A DNA stretch of 64,000 nt from Coriobacteriia bacterium (GCA_013336165.1 JAAXUF010000003.1:62001-126000); one strand, 5' to 3'. Positions 27,550 to 37,771 are shown, numbered from the stretch's first letter. Translations and numbers: made by a program. The notes: generated by a model from the letters alone, not told the origin.

Positions 27550-28302
27550 CTATTCATCAAGCGTCAGAACGAGTGGCCCGGCTGTTGTGACGGCCACGGT
27601 GTGCTCGAAGTGCGCCGAGGGCGAGTTGTCCCTAGTGACAACAGTCCACCCGTCCGGAAGTGACTCTACCGCGGCACCGCCGGCGTTGATCATCGGCTCA
27701 ATCGCGAGCACCATGCCGACTTCAAGCAGCGGTCCCTTGCCCGGGCGCCCGTAGTTCGGCACGTTCGGATCCTCATGCATACTGCGGCCGATTCCGTGAC
27801 CGACGTACTCACGAACCACCGAGAAGCCTGCACCCTCCGCAACGGCCTGCACTGCTGCGCCGATGTCGAAAAGATGATTGCCGGCACGGCATGCATCGAT
27901 ACCCGCCCCCAGCGAAGCTTCTGTCGCTTCGAGGAGACGCTGTGTTCTCGGCGCGATAGCCCCAACCGGAAACGTCCGAGCATTGTCGCCATAGTAGCCA
28001 TCGATGATCGCCCCGACGTCTACGGAGAGAATGTCTCCCTCGCGCAGAACGACCTTCTTCGATGGGATTCCATGAACCACCTGCGCGTTCACGGAAGTGC
28101 ACAGCGTCGCCGGGAAACCATGATAGCCTTTGAACGCCGGGGCTCCGCCACCCGCGCGGATGATCTCCTCGGCAAGCTCGTCAAGTTCGGCCGTGGTGAC
28201 TCCGACCCTGACCGCTTCCCCAACCATGCGAAGCGCCCTCGCACTGAGACGCCCTGCCTGGCGCATCAATTCTATCTCGGCTGCCGACTTGCGGATGATC
28301 AC
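27550..28302 (-). CDS. map: Methionine aminopeptidase, type I
   Basis: This cytoplasmic metalloenzyme removes the initiator methionine from new proteins. The 250-residue protein has the metal ligands in the expected order: an aspartate in SVDVGAIIDGYYGDNARTF near 90-110, a histidine in GHGIGRSMHEDP near 166, a glutamate in MVLAIEPM near 199 and a final glutamate in ARFEHTVAV-like SAHFEHTVAV near 233. It is type I and lacks the SH3-like zinc-binding N-terminal extension. It starts with GTG at 28302, five bases after the adk stop. Confidence 0.97.
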   Translation of the reverse strand: MIIRKSAAEIELMRQAGRLSARALRMVGEAVRVGVTTAELDELAEEIIRAGGGAPAFKGYHGFPATLCTSVNAQVVHGIPSKKVVLREGDILSVDVGAIIDGYYGDNARTFPVGAIAPRTQRLLEATEASLGAGIDACRAGNHLFDIGAAVQAVAEGAGFSVVREYVGHGIGRSMHEDPNVPNYGRPGKGPLLEVGMVLAIEPMINAGGAAVESLPDGWTVVTRDNSPSAHFEHTVAVTTAGPLVLTLDE

Positions 28303-28307
28303 GCGAG

Positions 28308-28937
28308 TCAGGCTCCCAACACTGATTTGACGTCGGCGAATACGACCTCTACCGGACGATCACCATCGATCTCATGCAGCACGCCCTTGGAGCGGTAGTA
28401 CTCGATGAGGGGAGCCGTGGAGCGTTCGTAGACATCCAAGCGATTCCTGACGGTCTTCTCATTGTCGTCGTCGCGCTGGTAGAGCTCGCCACCGCATTTG
28501 GCGCACTCAGGACCCTCGGCATCCCCGGTGATCGCGCCGCAAACGCGGCATACGCGCCGTGAAGTTAGGCGGCACACGATGACCTCAGGATCTACGGTAA
28601 TCGCAATCGCCGAGTCAATCTCCTTGCCAAGCGTCTGGAGTTCGAGATCCAGTGCCTCCGCCTGATTAGTGGTGCGGGGAAACCCGTCCAGAATGAAGCC
28701 CTTGTCGGTGTCCCGCTCGCCAAGGCGCGACTTCACGAGGCCGATCACGACCGAGTCCGGGACAAGCTCACCCGCATCCATGAAGCGCTTGGCCTCGAGT
28801 CCGAGAGGCGTCTGGTTCTTGACAGCCGCTCGAAGAATGTCGCCCGTAGAGATGTGCGGAATCCCGTACGCCTCGATCAGGCTGGCGGCCTGTGTTCCTT
28901 TGCCGGCACCGGGCGCCCCCAACAAAACGATGTTCAT
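28308..28937 (-). CDS. adk: Adenylate kinase (zinc-LID type)
   Basis: Adk interconverts ATP and AMP with two ADP. The 209-residue protein has the P-loop GAPGAGKGTQA at 7-17, FILDGFPRT near 81-89, and a long LID domain. The LID carries four cysteines, CRVC and CAKC near 129-152, that bind zinc, as in Gram-positive adenylate kinases. The start ATG at 28937 has GGGAGGGG upstream. It lies between secY and map, the standard spc-operon position. Confidence 0.98.
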   Translation of the reverse strand: MNIVLLGAPGAGKGTQAASLIEAYGIPHISTGDILRAAVKNQTPLGLEAKRFMDAGELVPDSVVIGLVKSRLGERDTDKGFILDGFPRTTNQAEALDLELQTLGKEIDSAIAITVDPEVIVCRLTSRRVCRVCGAITGDAEGPECAKCGGELYQRDDDNEKTVRNRLDVYERSTAPLIEYYRSKGVLHEIDGDRPVEVVFADVKSVLGA

Positions 28938-28976
28938 ATCCGTTACCCCTCCCGCAGTACTTGTAGGATGTCCGGC

Positions 28977-30239
28977 CTACTCAGGGAAAAAGCCATCGTA
29001 GTGACGCATCTTCAACTGGCTCTCAAGCTGCGTCATCGTTTCCAGCGCGACGCCGACCATGATCAGGATCGACGTTCCGCCGAACTGCTGAATCAGCGTG
29101 TTCTGGGTGGTGTAGAAGACCATGCTCGGCACAACCGCGATAAGACCTAGGAACAGAGAACCGGGCAGGGTTATGCGGTTCAGAACGTTCTCGATGTAAC
29201 GCGTCGTAGCGCCACCCGGGCGCACTCCCGGTATGAACCCGCCATTCTTGCGCAGGTTGTCCGAGAGATCGAGGGGGTTAAACACGAGCGCAGTGTAGAA
29301 GTACGTGAAGAAGACGATGAGCACAAAATCCAGCACCCAGTACAGCGGACCCGCTGCCAGTGCGTTGCCGAGCTTCGTCAGCCACGAGATGTTCGCCAGC
29401 GCAGCAAGCTGCGAGGGGAAGAACAGTATCGCGGAAGCGAAGATGATGGGAACGACGTTGGCGCCGTTGATCTTCAGGGGGATGTAGGTCCCTGAACCAC
29501 CATAGACCCTGCGGCCGATGACACGCTTCGCGTACTGCACGGGAATCCTTCGCTGCGCACGCTCCATAGTCACGATTGCAGCGATGATGAAGAGCACGAT
29601 GAACAGCAGTGCGGCGGTCAGCAGCCCACTGGCAAACTCGAAAGACTGCACGATCGCGGTCGGAAAACGCGAGACAATGCTCGCAAAGATCAGCAAGGAC
29701 ATGCCGTTGCCAACACCGTGCTGAGTGATGAGTTCACCCATCCACATGATGAAGGCGGTACCGGCGATCAGGGTGACGACAATCACCATGTCCGTGAACC
29801 ATGAAGGCACACCCGTTGCCGAGGACAGGGTAATAGCACCCCGGAACGTAGCAAGCAGGCCGAGCGACTCCAGCAGTGCAATTCCCAGAGTCATGTAGCG
29901 CGTGATCTGCGTGATCTTGCGTTGTCCGGTTTCGCCTTCCTTGGCCCATTGCTCAACCTTCGGGATCACACCCTGCAACAGCTGCATGATGATCGACGAA
30001 GTGATGTAGGGCATGATGCCGAGCGAAAACACCGCGAACTTCTCGAGCGCACCGCCCGAGAATAAGCCAAGCAGACCGAGGGCTGCGTTGCTCTCGATCT
30101 GCGTCTGCACGGTCGCGATATCGATGCCGGGTACCGGGATGAACGCGCCGAGACGATACAGCGCGATCATCGCCAAGGTGAAGAGAATCTTGCGGCGGAG
30201 CTCCGGGACGCGAAACGCGTTGGAGATCGCTGTCAGCAC
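28977..30239 (-). CDS. secY: Protein translocase subunit SecY
   Basis: SecY forms the membrane channel for Sec-dependent export. The 420-residue protein has ten hydrophobic segments, an N-terminal amphipathic start (AFRVPELRRKILFTLAMIAL) and a plug region after the first helix. It keeps the cytoplasmic loop block VPIIFASAILFFPSQ near 265 and GGFIPGVRPGGAT near 336. A GTG start overlaps the rplO stop by seven bases, so translation is coupled to L15. It partners the SecE at 54398-54679. The adk gene follows 39 bases on. Confidence 0.97.
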   Translation of the reverse strand: MLTAISNAFRVPELRRKILFTLAMIALYRLGAFIPVPGIDIATVQTQIESNAALGLLGLFSGGALEKFAVFSLGIMPYITSSIIMQLLQGVIPKVEQWAKEGETGQRKITQITRYMTLGIALLESLGLLATFRGAITLSSATGVPSWFTDMVIVVTLIAGTAFIMWMGELITQHGVGNGMSLLIFASIVSRFPTAIVQSFEFASGLLTAALLFIVLFIIAAIVTMERAQRRIPVQYAKRVIGRRVYGGSGTYIPLKINGANVVPIIFASAILFFPSQLAALANISWLTKLGNALAAGPLYWVLDFVLIVFFTYFYTALVFNPLDLSDNLRKNGGFIPGVRPGGATTRYIENVLNRITLPGSLFLGLIAVVPSMVFYTTQNTLIQQFGGTSILIMVGVALETMTQLESQLKMRHYDGFFPE

Positions 30240-30682
30240 GATACCTCTACCGTCCCTCCCGCAGCCTCGATCTTCTGCTTGGCTGCGCCCGACACCTTGT
30301 CGACTCTTACGGTTAACTTCTTCGAGATCTCACCATCGCCGAGGATCTTGACCGGGACGGAGGTGTTCTTGATTAGCCCCTTGGACACAAGCGCGTCGCA
30401 GTCGACCAGATCGCCATCGGCGAATACAAGCTCGAGACGAGACACGTTGACAACATCGTATTCAACTCGGCTGCGGTTCGTGAAGCCCGGAAGCTTCGGA
30501 AGCCGCATGGCCAACGGGTTCTGTCCACCCTCGAATCCCGGACCCTTACCTCCACCTGCACGCGAGTTCTGGCCCTTGTCGCCGCGACCCGCAGTACTTC
30601 CGTGGCCACTTCCGTTTCCGCGTCCAACGCGCTTGCGGTTCTTCCGTGAACCCGGTGCCGGGAACAGGTCATTGATCTGCAT
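30233..30682 (-). CDS. rplO: 50S ribosomal protein L15
   Basis: L15 is a late-assembling large-subunit protein. The 149-residue product starts MQINDLFPAPGSRKNRKRVG and has a glycine- and arginine-rich N-terminal arm (GRGNGSGHGSTAGRGDKGQN). The globular part includes LPKLPGFTNRSRVEYDVVNV near 69-88. The arm threads through 23S rRNA in known structures. The gap of 141 bases to rpmD holds a GGAGCC/GGCTCC hairpin just before the rplO ribosome site and no gene. Confidence 0.97.
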   Translation of the reverse strand: MQINDLFPAPGSRKNRKRVGRGNGSGHGSTAGRGDKGQNSRAGGGKGPGFEGGQNPLAMRLPKLPGFTNRSRVEYDVVNVSRLELVFADGDLVDCDALVSKGLIKNTSVPVKILGDGEISKKLTVRVDKVSGAAKQKIEAAGGTVEVSC

Positions 30683-30823
30683 TGCTTGACTCCCTCTGTT
30701 CGCTTCTCATGGAGCCTCCCGGCTCCGCGTTGCCGACCGCTCGCCGCCGGCTGACTCTACCTGCTTGCTGCGGGCAAAGACGTTCGCCCAAACACACGCG
30801 GTTCTCGCCGCGCATGAACCGTG

Positions 30824-31009
30824 CTAGATCTCTTCAACTTTCACAAGGTGCTTGACTTTGAAGATCATCCCTCGAACAGTCGGAACATCGGCCTGTTCAA
30901 CGGTATCGTTGATACGCTTGAGTCCAAGAGCACGAACGGTGCGCTTCTGGTCGGCCGGAAAGCCGATACCACTCTTGATCTGAGTGATCTTGAGTCTCTT
31001 CTCGGCCAT
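30824..31009 (-). CDS. rpmD: 50S ribosomal protein L30
   Basis: This short 61-residue protein of the large subunit has the conserved [20 protein letters not shown] start and [20 protein letters not shown] in the centre. It is the bacterial short form. The start ATG at 31009 sits three bases after the rpsE stop with GGGAGGAG upstream. It precedes rplO, with an unusually long spacer for this operon. Confidence 0.97.
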   Translation of the reverse strand: MAEKRLKITQIKSGIGFPADQKRTVRALGLKRINDTVEQADVPTVRGMIFKVKHLVKVEEI

Positions 31010-31012
31010 AGG

Positions 31013-31525
31013 TTACTCCTCCCAGCCGTAGATGCGGCCCACGGACAGACCACGCCTGCGGGCAATGTCCTGCGGGCTTGCGAGCTGCTGAAGACCTTGT
31101 GCTGCAGCCTTGACCATGTTAAGCGCGTTGTCGCTACCGAGCGACTTGGAAAGCGCATCGGTCACGCCCGCAAGCTCAAGAAGCGCGCGCACCGGGCCGC
31201 CGGCAATGATTCCGGTACCAGGGGCTGCAGGCTTCAACATGACACGACCAGCACCGAACTCGCCGATGATCCCATGTGGAATCGTCTTGTCTTTGGTGAG
31301 AGGCACCTTGAACATGTTCTTCTTGGCGTCCTCAATACCCTTCTTGATGGCGATCGGCACTTCCTGGGACTTGCCCATTCCGACACCGACGTTGCCCGCG
31401 CCGTCGCCGACGACGACCAAGGCGGTCAGCGCGAACCGACGGCCGCCCTTGACGACCTTCGATACACGGTTGATGTATACGACCTTCTCCTGGAGTTCGG
31501 AGACAGGAGCTTCTCTGCGCGCCAT
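31013..31525 (-). CDS. rpsE: 30S ribosomal protein S5
   Basis: S5 helps control decoding accuracy with S4. The 170-residue product has [20 protein letters not shown] near 14 in the double-stranded-RNA-binding domain, [18 protein letters not shown] near 44, and ends [15 protein letters not shown]. The frame is open to 31576, but ATG at 31525 has GGAGG upstream and does not overlap rplR, so it is preferred. It sits between rplR and rpmD. Confidence 0.97.
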   Translation of the reverse strand: MARREAPVSELQEKVVYINRVSKVVKGGRRFALTALVVVGDGAGNVGVGMGKSQEVPIAIKKGIEDAKKNMFKVPLTKDKTIPHGIIGEFGAGRVMLKPAAPGTGIIAGGPVRALLELAGVTDALSKSLGSDNALNMVKAAAQGLQQLASPQDIARRRGLSVGRIYGWEE

Positions 31526-31538
31526 GTGCTGATCCTCC

Positions 31539-31907
31539 CTAGAACTCAAGGCCGGCGCTACGCGCACCGTCCGCAAGAGCCTTCACGCGGCCATGGTACA
31601 GGCGACCGCCCCTGTCAAAGACTACAGCCGTCACGTTCGCGGCAAGCGCGCGGCGTCCAACGGCCTCGCCCACTACCTTCGCGGCCTCTGCGGTGCCGCC
31701 GCTCTTTAGCGCACCCTTGAGTTCGGGGTCCAGCGTCGAGGCAGCGGCCACGGTGACGCCGGCGACATCGTCAATCACCTGCGCATAGATGTTCGTGTTC
31801 GTGCGGGTCACGCACAGGCGGGGCCGCTCGGCGGTTCCGCTCACTTTGCCACGAACCCTGCGATGCCGGCGGTCGAGTTTCGCCTGCTTCGCCTTCAACT
31901 TGTCCAT
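31539..31907 (-). CDS. rplR: 50S ribosomal protein L18
   Basis: L18 binds 5S rRNA in the central protuberance. The 122-residue product has the basic start [20 protein letters not shown], the core strand [20 protein letters not shown], and the terminal block [20 protein letters not shown] followed by ARSAGLEF. It is intact and of the normal length. It follows rplF by 54 bases and precedes rpsE. Confidence 0.98.
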   Translation of the reverse strand: MDKLKAKQAKLDRRHRRVRGKVSGTAERPRLCVTRTNTNIYAQVIDDVAGVTVAAASTLDPELKGALKSGGTAEAAKVVGEAVGRRALAANVTAVVFDRGGRLYHGRVKALADGARSAGLEF

Positions 31908-31961
31908 ATCGTCACTGCTCTCCTCGTTCGCGCCGACCAGCCGGTCGGTTTGCCAGAATCG

Positions 31962-32498
31962 TTACTTAGCGGCCTTGCCGAGCTTACGGCGGACCTTCTC
32001 GCCTTCGTAGCGGACACCCTTGCCCTTGTAGGGCTCAGGCTTACGCCACTGGCGAATGTCGGCGGCCACTTGTCCCACGCGCTGCTTGTCGATACCGCGA
32101 ACGGTGATCTTCGTCGGCACGGGAACCTCGAATGTGATGCCCGGCTCGGCCACCATGAGTACCGGATGGCTGAATCCGAGCAGCAACTCCAGGTCGCTGC
32201 CCTTCATCGAGGCGCGGTAACCGACGCCGACGATCTCAAGGTTCTTCGCAAAACTCTCAGACACGCCGGTCACCATATTCGCGATGAGCGTACGAGTCAG
32301 ACCATGCAGTGAGCGCGCTTCGCGCGACTCATCCGCACGAGCGACTATGATGGCACCGTCCTCGATCTCAACCGAGAGCAAGTCACTGAAGGCCTGCGAG
32401 AGATGACCCTTCGGCCCCTTGACGGAGACGATCGAATCCTTAATCTGCACCTCGACCCCGGACGGGACCGGGATGGGCTGTTTGCCGATACGTGACAC
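31962..32498 (-). CDS. rplF: 50S ribosomal protein L6
   Basis: L6 lies near the factor-binding site. The 178-residue product contains the two L6 repeats: [20 protein letters not shown] at the start, and the C-terminal motif [20 protein letters not shown] near 153. The start is GTG at 32498, with AAAGGAG upstream. The start fits the family exactly. It is 32 bases after rpsH. Confidence 0.98.
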   Translation of the reverse strand: MSRIGKQPIPVPSGVEVQIKDSIVSVKGPKGHLSQAFSDLLSVEIEDGAIIVARADESREARSLHGLTRTLIANMVTGVSESFAKNLEIVGVGYRASMKGSDLELLLGFSHPVLMVAEPGITFEVPVPTKITVRGIDKQRVGQVAADIRQWRKPEPYKGKGVRYEGEKVRRKLGKAAK

Positions 32499-32530
32499 GG
32501 CTGTTCGCTCCTTTCCTTAGTCCGGTCCGA

Positions 32531-32929
32531 CTACCAAATGTAAGCGATGACTTCGCCGCCGACGCCCGCTTTGCGCGCACCCCGGTCGGTCATCACGCCA
32601 TGAGAAGTCGAAATAATGGCAATACCGAGGCCGCCGAGAACTCGGGGCAACTCGTCTTTCTTGGCATACACACGCAAGCCGGGCTTGCTGATCCGGCGAA
32701 TACCTGTGATGGTGCGCTCTTTCTTCGCTCCGTACTTCAAGGTTACCTCGAGCGAATTCTGCGGATCTCCTTCGATCACCACAAAATCGGCGATGTAACC
32801 CTCCTGCTTCATGATGCGCGCGATCTCGACGAGTTTCTTCGACGATGGCATCGTGGTGACCGCCTTGTATGCTGAGTTCGCATTGCGAATGCGCGTCAGC
32901 ATATCGGCGATCGGGTCGGTCATGCTCAT
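32531..32929 (-). CDS. rpsH: 30S ribosomal protein S8
   Basis: S8 binds the central domain of 16S rRNA and represses the spc operon in several bacteria. The 132-residue product starts [18 protein letters not shown] and ends [22 protein letters not shown], both typical. AGGAGG five bases before the ATG at 32929 fixes the start. A target stem-loop in the L5 region, as in E. coli, could not be confirmed by eye. Confidence 0.98.
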   Translation of the reverse strand: MSMTDPIADMLTRIRNANSAYKAVTTMPSSKKLVEIARIMKQEGYIADFVVIEGDPQNSLEVTLKYGAKKERTITGIRRISKPGLRVYAKKDELPRVLGGLGIAIISTSHGVMTDRGARKAGVGGEVIAYIW

Positions 32930-33028
32930 GTGTTCCTCCTATGGTCCGGGATGATCCGATCCCGTGGTTCGCGCCTACCCGTGGCGGGCGCGCCTCTCAG
33001 GCCGGGTCTCCTCCGTGCGTGATACGGA

Positions 33029-33214
33029 CTACCAGCTAGCCTTGCGCACGCCGGGAAGCTCGCCGCGGCTCGCAAGCTCACGCACGCAAACTCGGCATAG
33101 ACCGAACTGCCGGTAGAACGCGCGTGGTCGCCCACACCGGGCGCAGCGATTGTGCTGACGCACCGAGAACTTGGGCTGGCGCTTGGCCTTGGCGATCATC
33201 GACTTCTTTGCCAC
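33029..33214 (-). CDS. rpsN: 30S ribosomal protein S14, zinc type (type Z)
   Basis: S14 binds the 3-prime domain of 16S rRNA. This is the short 61-residue zinc-binding form: CARC near residues 24-27 and CRVC near 40-43, with the [20 protein letters not shown] block. Zinc-type S14 is usual in actinobacteria and Firmicutes. The GTG at 33214 follows GGAGG by seven bases; the longer open frame upstream would run into rplE. The spacer of about 100 bases to rpsH holds no gene. Confidence 0.96.
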   Translation of the reverse strand: MAKKSMIAKAKRQPKFSVRQHNRCARCGRPRAFYRQFGLCRVCVRELASRGELPGVRKASW

Positions 33215-33260
33215 TTCATCCTCCTTGTCACGGCAGCTTTTCTGAGCTGCCGGCTGACGC

Positions 33261-33803
33261 CTATCGCTTGAACGGGAAACCGAAGGCATCGAGCAATGCC
33301 TTGGCGCCATCGTTGGTGTCTGATGTCGTAACAAACGTGATATCCATGCCGCGAGTACGGTCAACCTTGTCGTAATCGATCTCAGCGAAGATGAGCTGCT
33401 CGGTCACGCCCATTGAATAGTTGCCGCGCCCGTCGAATGAGTTCGGATTCAGGCCGCGGAAGTCACGTACCCGCGGAATGGCCGTTGAGAGCAAACGATC
33501 CATGAACTCCCACATACGGTCGCCACGCAGCGTGACCTTGGCGCCGATGGGCATACCCTGGCGAATCTTGAAGCCTGCGATCGACTTCTTTGCGTGGGTG
33601 ATCGTCGGTTGTTGGCCGGTGATCAGACGCAGATCGGCGATCGCGGCGTCAAGTTGCTTGGAGTCCTGAACTGCAGCGCCAACACCCATGTTGACGACGA
33701 TCTTCTCAAGACGCGGGATCTCGTTGACATTCCCAAGAGCCAGCTGCTCCTTGAGAGCGGGGACCACCTCTTTGAGGTACTTCTCTTTGAATCTCGGAGC
33801 CAT
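33261..33803 (-). CDS. rplE: 50S ribosomal protein L5
   Basis: L5 anchors 5S rRNA and touches P-site tRNA. The 180-residue product starts [20 protein letters not shown] and has [19 protein letters not shown] near 34 and [20 protein letters not shown] near 127. It ends in the usual short basic stretch GFPFKR. The length is normal. It is between rplX and rpsN. Confidence 0.98.
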   Translation of the reverse strand: MAPRFKEKYLKEVVPALKEQLALGNVNEIPRLEKIVVNMGVGAAVQDSKQLDAAIADLRLITGQQPTITHAKKSIAGFKIRQGMPIGAKVTLRGDRMWEFMDRLLSTAIPRVRDFRGLNPNSFDGRGNYSMGVTEQLIFAEIDYDKVDRTRGMDITFVTTSDTNDGAKALLDAFGFPFKR

Positions 33804-33877
33804 TCTTTTCCTCCAACGGGGTTCTCAGTACAGGATTTCCGACCCTGTACCTCCTCGACAATGCGGGGAGCCGCTTA

Positions 33878-34195
33878 CTAGTCGATATCTTTGCCGCACT
33901 TCTTGCAGGTACGAATCCGGTTGCCGTTCTCACGCCTACGGCCGATGCGGGTCGGTTGCGAGCACTTCGGGCACACGATCATTACGTTGGAGACGTGAAT
34001 CGTTCCCTCGATCTCCAGGATGCCACCCTTGGTGTTCTTCTGAGTCGGGCGAACGGCCTTCTTCATCATGTTGACCCGCTCAACGGACAGACGCTCCTTG
34101 TGCGGGAACACCGCGAGAACCTTGGCCTCTTTGCCCTTGTCCTTGCCGGCGATCACTCTCACGTTGTCGCCCGTGCGGATGCTCATCTTTGCCAT
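33878..34195 (-). CDS. rplX: 50S ribosomal protein L24
   Basis: L24 is one of the two assembly initiators of the large subunit. The 105-residue product has a KOW motif, RTGDNVRVIAGKDKGKEAKV near 5-24, and a C-terminal cysteine group, VCPKCSQPTR with CKKCGKDID, seen in many actinobacterial and Gram-positive L24 proteins. The frame is open to 34237, but ATG at 34195 has AAGGAGG and the expected start MAKMSIRTGD. It is 13 bases after rplN. Confidence 0.97.
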   Translation of the reverse strand: MAKMSIRTGDNVRVIAGKDKGKEAKVLAVFPHKERLSVERVNMMKKAVRPTQKNTKGGILEIEGTIHVSNVMIVCPKCSQPTRIGRRRENGNRIRTCKKCGKDID

Positions 34196-34208
34196 GTGTA
34201 CAACCTCC

Positions 34209-34577
34209 TTAGAGCACCTCAGGCGCCAGCGAGACAATCTTCATATACTTGCGGTCGCGCAGTTCGCGCGCAACCGGGCCGAAAATACGGGTCCCCTTGG
34301 GGTTACCCTGGTTGTCGATGATGACAGCCGCATTGTCGTCAAACTTGATGTAGCTGCCATCAGGACGACGGACTTCCTTCTTGCAGCGCACGACGACTGC
34401 CTTCACAACGTCGCCTTTTTTCACAGCACCGTTAGGAACGGCTTCCTTGACGGCACAGACGATGACATCGCCCACATACGCATAGCGACGTTTCGAGCCG
34501 CCGAGAACCTTGATGCACAGAACCTTGCGTGCACCCGAGTTGTCAGCAACTTTCAGCCGGGTTTCTGCCTGGATCAT
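34209..34577 (-). CDS. rplN: 50S ribosomal protein L14
   Basis: L14 forms an intersubunit bridge. The 122-residue product starts [20 protein letters not shown] and ends SLAPEVL, with [20 protein letters not shown] near 79. Sequence and length are standard. It follows rpsQ by 73 bases and precedes rplX. Confidence 0.98.
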   Translation of the reverse strand: MIQAETRLKVADNSGARKVLCIKVLGGSKRRYAYVGDVIVCAVKEAVPNGAVKKGDVVKAVVVRCKKEVRRPDGSYIKFDDNAAVIIDNQGNPKGTRIFGPVARELRDRKYMKIVSLAPEVL

Positions 34578-34650
34578 ATCTTCCTCCGACTACAGATCGG
34601 TCCTTCAGCGGTGCACCTTCGCATCTGGCGCACATGATCGGCCGACGGAA

Positions 34651-34911
34651 CTACTTGGCCTTTTCCACGATTTGGACGAGACGCCAGCGCTTCAGCTTCG
34701 AAAGCGGGCGGGTCTCCATGATCGTCACTGTATCGCCTACACCGCACTCGTTATTCTCATCGTGTGCGTGGAACTTCTTCGACATCGTGATCATCTTGCC
34801 GTAGAGCGCATGCTTCTTACGCTCTTCGACCTTCACAACGCAAGTCTTGTCAGGGGCCGTCGAGACTACGACGCCCTGGCGAACCTTACGGCTGTTGCGA
34901 TCGGTATCCAT
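34651..34911 (-). CDS. rpsQ: 30S ribosomal protein S17
   Basis: S17 is a primary 16S rRNA binder with an OB fold. The 86-residue product has the conserved [20 protein letters not shown] near 11 and [20 protein letters not shown] near 46. It ends [11 protein letters not shown]. The N-terminal extension is short, as in Gram-positive bacteria. It lies 20 bases after rpmC. Confidence 0.98.
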   Translation of the reverse strand: MDTDRNSRKVRQGVVVSTAPDKTCVVKVEERKKHALYGKMITMSKKFHAHDENNECGVGDTVTIMETRPLSKLKRWRLVQIVEKAK

Positions 34912-34931
34912 TCCTTCTCCTCACATGTCCC

Positions 34932-35147
34932 TTAGGACGCTGCCGCGTCGCGCTGGGCGCGAAGCTCACGGCTGCGCAACTCAGTGCGCAGACGAGCGAT
35001 ATCTTTCTTCACGACCGCAATGCGGCCGGTATTGCCCAACTGGCCTGTTGCCAACTGGAAACGAAGGTTGAACAGTTCCGCCCTTGTGTCCTTCAGCTTC
35101 TGCAACAGATCTGCATCAGCCAGCTCTATGATCTCTGAAGTCTTCAT
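34932..35147 (-). CDS. rpmC: 50S ribosomal protein L29
   Basis: L29 surrounds the peptide exit and helps bind trigger factor. The 71-residue helical hairpin has [20 protein letters not shown] and the family motif [20 protein letters not shown]. The ATG follows the rplP stop directly with no gap (TAGATG), suggesting coupled translation. It precedes rpsQ. Confidence 0.98.
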   Translation of the reverse strand: MKTSEIIELADADLLQKLKDTRAELFNLRFQLATGQLGNTGRIAVVKKDIARLRTELRSRELRAQRDAAAS

Positions 35148-35573
35148 CTACGCCTCCCCGCCTGACTCGGCACGGGTAACAAACTTCGTCTTGATCGGCA
35201 GCTTGTGCGCCGCCAAGCGAATCGCCTCGCGTGCGACCTCTTCGGAAACGCCCGCGATTTCGAACATGACACGGCCGGGCTTGACTACGGCGACCCACTT
35301 CTCGGGGCTGCCCTTACCTGAGCCCATTCGGGTCTCAGCCGGCTTCTGCGTGATTGGCTTGTCCGGGAACACGCAGATCCAGACCTTGCCGCCACGCTTC
35401 ATGTAGCGAGTCATCGCAATACGTGCGGCCTCAATCTGACGGTTCGTGATCCAGGCCGCCTCAAGCGCCTTGATACCGTATTCGCCAAAATTGACGGCGG
35501 TACCGCCCTTGGCCTCACCCTTGCGGGATCCGCGCTGCACCTTGCGGTGCTTGACTCTCTTCGGCAAAAGCAT
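35148..35573 (-). CDS. rplP: 50S ribosomal protein L16
   Basis: L16 helps place tRNAs in the A site. The 141-residue product starts [19 protein letters not shown], has [20 protein letters not shown] near 34 and [20 protein letters not shown] near 84. The arginine-containing loop equivalent to Arg81 in E. coli, [11 protein letters not shown], is present. It is five bases after rpsC. Confidence 0.98.
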   Translation of the reverse strand: MLLPKRVKHRKVQRGSRKGEAKGGTAVNFGEYGIKALEAAWITNRQIEAARIAMTRYMKRGGKVWICVFPDKPITQKPAETRMGSGKGSPEKWVAVVKPGRVMFEIAGVSEEVAREAIRLAAHKLPIKTKFVTRAESGGEA

Positions 35574-35578
35574 TTCGA

Positions 35579-36274
35579 CTATCTCCCTTCACCGCGACGC
35601 GGCCGGGCTGAACGAGCGCCCTCGATGGCCGGGTTGGGAGGTTCCTGCCCTGGCAGCACTTCGCCGTGATAGACCCACACTTTGACGCCGATGGCGCCCA
35701 TTGTGGTTGCGGCTACCTTGGTACCGTAGTCAATCTTGGCACGCAGGGTGTGAAGCGGCACGCGGCCTTCGCGATACCACTCGCGGCGGCTCATCTCGGC
35801 GCCGCCGAGACGGCCGGAACACTGAATCCTGATGCCCTGCGCGCCGCTCTTGATGGCGGAGGTTACCGCCTTGCGCATCGCGCGGCGGAAAGCCACGCGG
35901 CCCTCAAGCTGCTCGGCGACGCTCTGTGCGATCAGGACCGCATCCAGCTCGGGACGCTTGATCTCAACGATGTTGACTGAGGCCTGCCCGCCTGTGTACT
36001 TCTCGATTTCCTTGCGCAGCACGTCGACTTCGGCGCCTTTCTTGCCGATGACGATGCCGGGGCGGGCGGTCCATAGCGAAACGACCGTCTTCTCACCCTT
36101 GCGCTCGATCTCGATCTTGCTCAGTGCAGCACGCGCCAGTCTCTTGAAGAGGAACTTGCGAACCGCAAGATCACTCTCGAGTGTCTGCGCGTAGTTCTTG
36201 CCGGCGTACCAGCGCGAGCGCCAGTTCTCCGTGATGCCCAGACGTAGGCTGATTGGATATACCTTCTGTCCCAT
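35579..36274 (-). CDS. rpsC: 30S ribosomal protein S3
   Basis: S3 lines the mRNA entry tunnel. The 231-residue product starts [20 protein letters not shown] and has the KH-domain block [20 protein letters not shown] near 68. The C-terminal domain includes [15 protein letters not shown] near 200. The C-terminal tail is short compared with many actinobacterial S3 proteins. It is seven bases after rplV. Confidence 0.97.
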   Translation of the reverse strand: MGQKVYPISLRLGITENWRSRWYAGKNYAQTLESDLAVRKFLFKRLARAALSKIEIERKGEKTVVSLWTARPGIVIGKKGAEVDVLRKEIEKYTGGQASVNIVEIKRPELDAVLIAQSVAEQLEGRVAFRRAMRKAVTSAIKSGAQGIRIQCSGRLGGAEMSRREWYREGRVPLHTLRAKIDYGTKVAATTMGAIGVKVWVYHGEVLPGQEPPNPAIEGARSARPRRGEGR

Positions 36275-36281
36275 GCGGCTC

Positions 36282-36623
36282 CTACGCCCCCTCTCGCTGC
36301 TTGACGACGACCGTGATATGGCTGGTTCTCTTGTTGATCCGGAACGCCCGGCCCATGGCCCGCGGCGTAGTCCGCTTCAGGGTCGGACCCTCATCGACGA
36401 ATGTGGCACCGACGATGAGGTCGCTCGCCTTGATGTGGAGGTTACGCTCGGCGTTGGCCGTAGCGCTGTTCAGTACCTTCTCCACGACTTCAGCGGCGGC
36501 ACGTGGCGAGAACCTCAGAATGGCGCGAGCATTCTCGACGGACTTGCCGCGGATGAGGTCGACCACCAGTCGGGCCTTGCGCGGGCTTACCCGCACGTAG
36601 CGTGCAACTGCTCTGGCTTCCAT
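36282..36623 (-). CDS. rplV: 50S ribosomal protein L22
   Basis: L22 has a beta hairpin that lines the exit tunnel. The 113-residue product starts [20 protein letters not shown] and contains [20 protein letters not shown] in the hairpin near 80-99. The open frame extends to 36809 but would overlap rpsS; ATG at 36623 has GAGGTAG upstream and the proper start. No unusual insertion is seen in the hairpin. Confidence 0.97.
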   Translation of the reverse strand: MEARAVARYVRVSPRKARLVVDLIRGKSVENARAILRFSPRAAAEVVEKVLNSATANAERNLHIKASDLIVGATFVDEGPTLKRTTPRAMGRAFRINKRTSHITVVVKQREGA

Positions 36624-36628
36624 GTGCT

Positions 36629-36907
36629 CTACCTCTTGCCCTTCTTCTTGTCGGCGGCGTGACCGCGGAATGTCCGCGTCGGCGAAAACTCGCCGAGTTT
36701 GTGGCCAACCATCGACTCGGTAACGTACACCGGTACGTGCTTGCGGCCATCGTGCACGGCTATCGTGTGTCCAACCATCTCCGGGAAGATGGTTGACGGC
36801 CGTGACCACGTCTTGACCACTCTCTTCTCGCCTGCCTCATTCATCGCGTGAATACGCTCGAGGAGGCGAGGCTGTACGAACGGTCCCTTTTTCAGGCTTC
36901 TGCTCAC
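36629..36907 (-). CDS. rpsS: 30S ribosomal protein S19
   Basis: S19 contacts the A-site tRNA and 16S head. The 92-residue product starts [20 protein letters not shown] and ends [20 protein letters not shown], both standard. It starts with GTG at 36907, 33 bases after rplB. Its stop is five bases before rplV. Nothing is unusual. Confidence 0.98.
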   Translation of the reverse strand: MSRSLKKGPFVQPRLLERIHAMNEAGEKRVVKTWSRPSTIFPEMVGHTIAVHDGRKHVPVYVTESMVGHKLGEFSPTRTFRGHAADKKKGKR

Positions 36908-36940
36908 TGTCGAATCAGCTCCCTATCGCTTCTGTGAGCG

Positions 36941-37771
36941 CTACTTCTTGCGGCGTCTGATAATGAGGCGACTTGACGCCTTGGTCTTATTGCGGGTCCT
37001 GTGACCCTTTGTCGGAACACCCCAAGGGGTGACCGGGTGACGACCGGCTGACTTGTTCTTGCCCTCGCCACCTCCGTGCGGATGGTCCACAGGGTTCATG
37101 GCGGTACCACGAACGGTCGGACGTACGCCCATCCAGCGTGCGCGACCGGCCTTTCCGATCTTGATGTTGCCGTGCTCGGCGTTTCCGACTTCGCCGATGG
37201 TTGCGCGGCAGGTGACGAGTACGCGGCGCATTTCCGAAGAAGGCATGCGCAGCACCGCATAGTCCGCCTCCTTGCCCATCAGCTGGATCGATGTTCCAGC
37301 TGAACGCGCAAGGGCAGCGCCCTTACCAGGCTGGAGCTCCACAGCGTGAACCACAGTACCGACCGGAATGTCAGACAGAGCAAGCGTGTTGCCGGGCTTG
37401 ATATCGGAACCAGGCCCGCTGTTCACAGTATCGCCGACGACGAGGCCCTTCGGCGCCAGAATGTAGCGCTTCTCGCCGTCCGCATAGTGCAGGAGAGCGA
37501 TACGGGCCGACCTGTTCGGGTCGTACTCGATGGTCGCGACCTTCGCAGGCACGCCATCCTTCTTGCGCTTGAAGTCAATCACGCGATATTGGCGCTTGTG
37601 CCCGCCACCCTGATGCCGCGTGGTGATGCGGCCATTGTTGTTGCGGCCGCCCTTCCTTGGCAACGGCTCCACAAGCGACTTCTCAGGAGTCGTGCACGTG
37701 ATCTCCTTGAAGTCGGATACCGTCTGGAAACGGCGACCCGGGGAGGTCGGTTTGTATTGCTTCAGTCCCAT
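36941..37771 (-). CDS. rplB: 50S ribosomal protein L2
   Basis: L2 is needed for peptidyl transferase and subunit association. The 276-residue product starts [20 protein letters not shown] and has the conserved histidine block [20 protein letters not shown] near 223. It ends [11 protein letters not shown]. Length and sequence are normal. The 147 bases before it, after rplW, hold no gene; the ribosome site GGAAGGAG lies close to the ATG at 37771. Confidence 0.98.
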   Translation of the reverse strand: MGLKQYKPTSPGRRFQTVSDFKEITCTTPEKSLVEPLPRKGGRNNNGRITTRHQGGGHKRQYRVIDFKRKKDGVPAKVATIEYDPNRSARIALLHYADGEKRYILAPKGLVVGDTVNSGPGSDIKPGNTLALSDIPVGTVVHAVELQPGKGAALARSAGTSIQLMGKEADYAVLRMPSSEMRRVLVTCRATIGEVGNAEHGNIKIGKAGRARWMGVRPTVRGTAMNPVDHPHGGGEGKNKSAGRHPVTPWGVPTKGHRTRNKTKASSRLIIRRRKK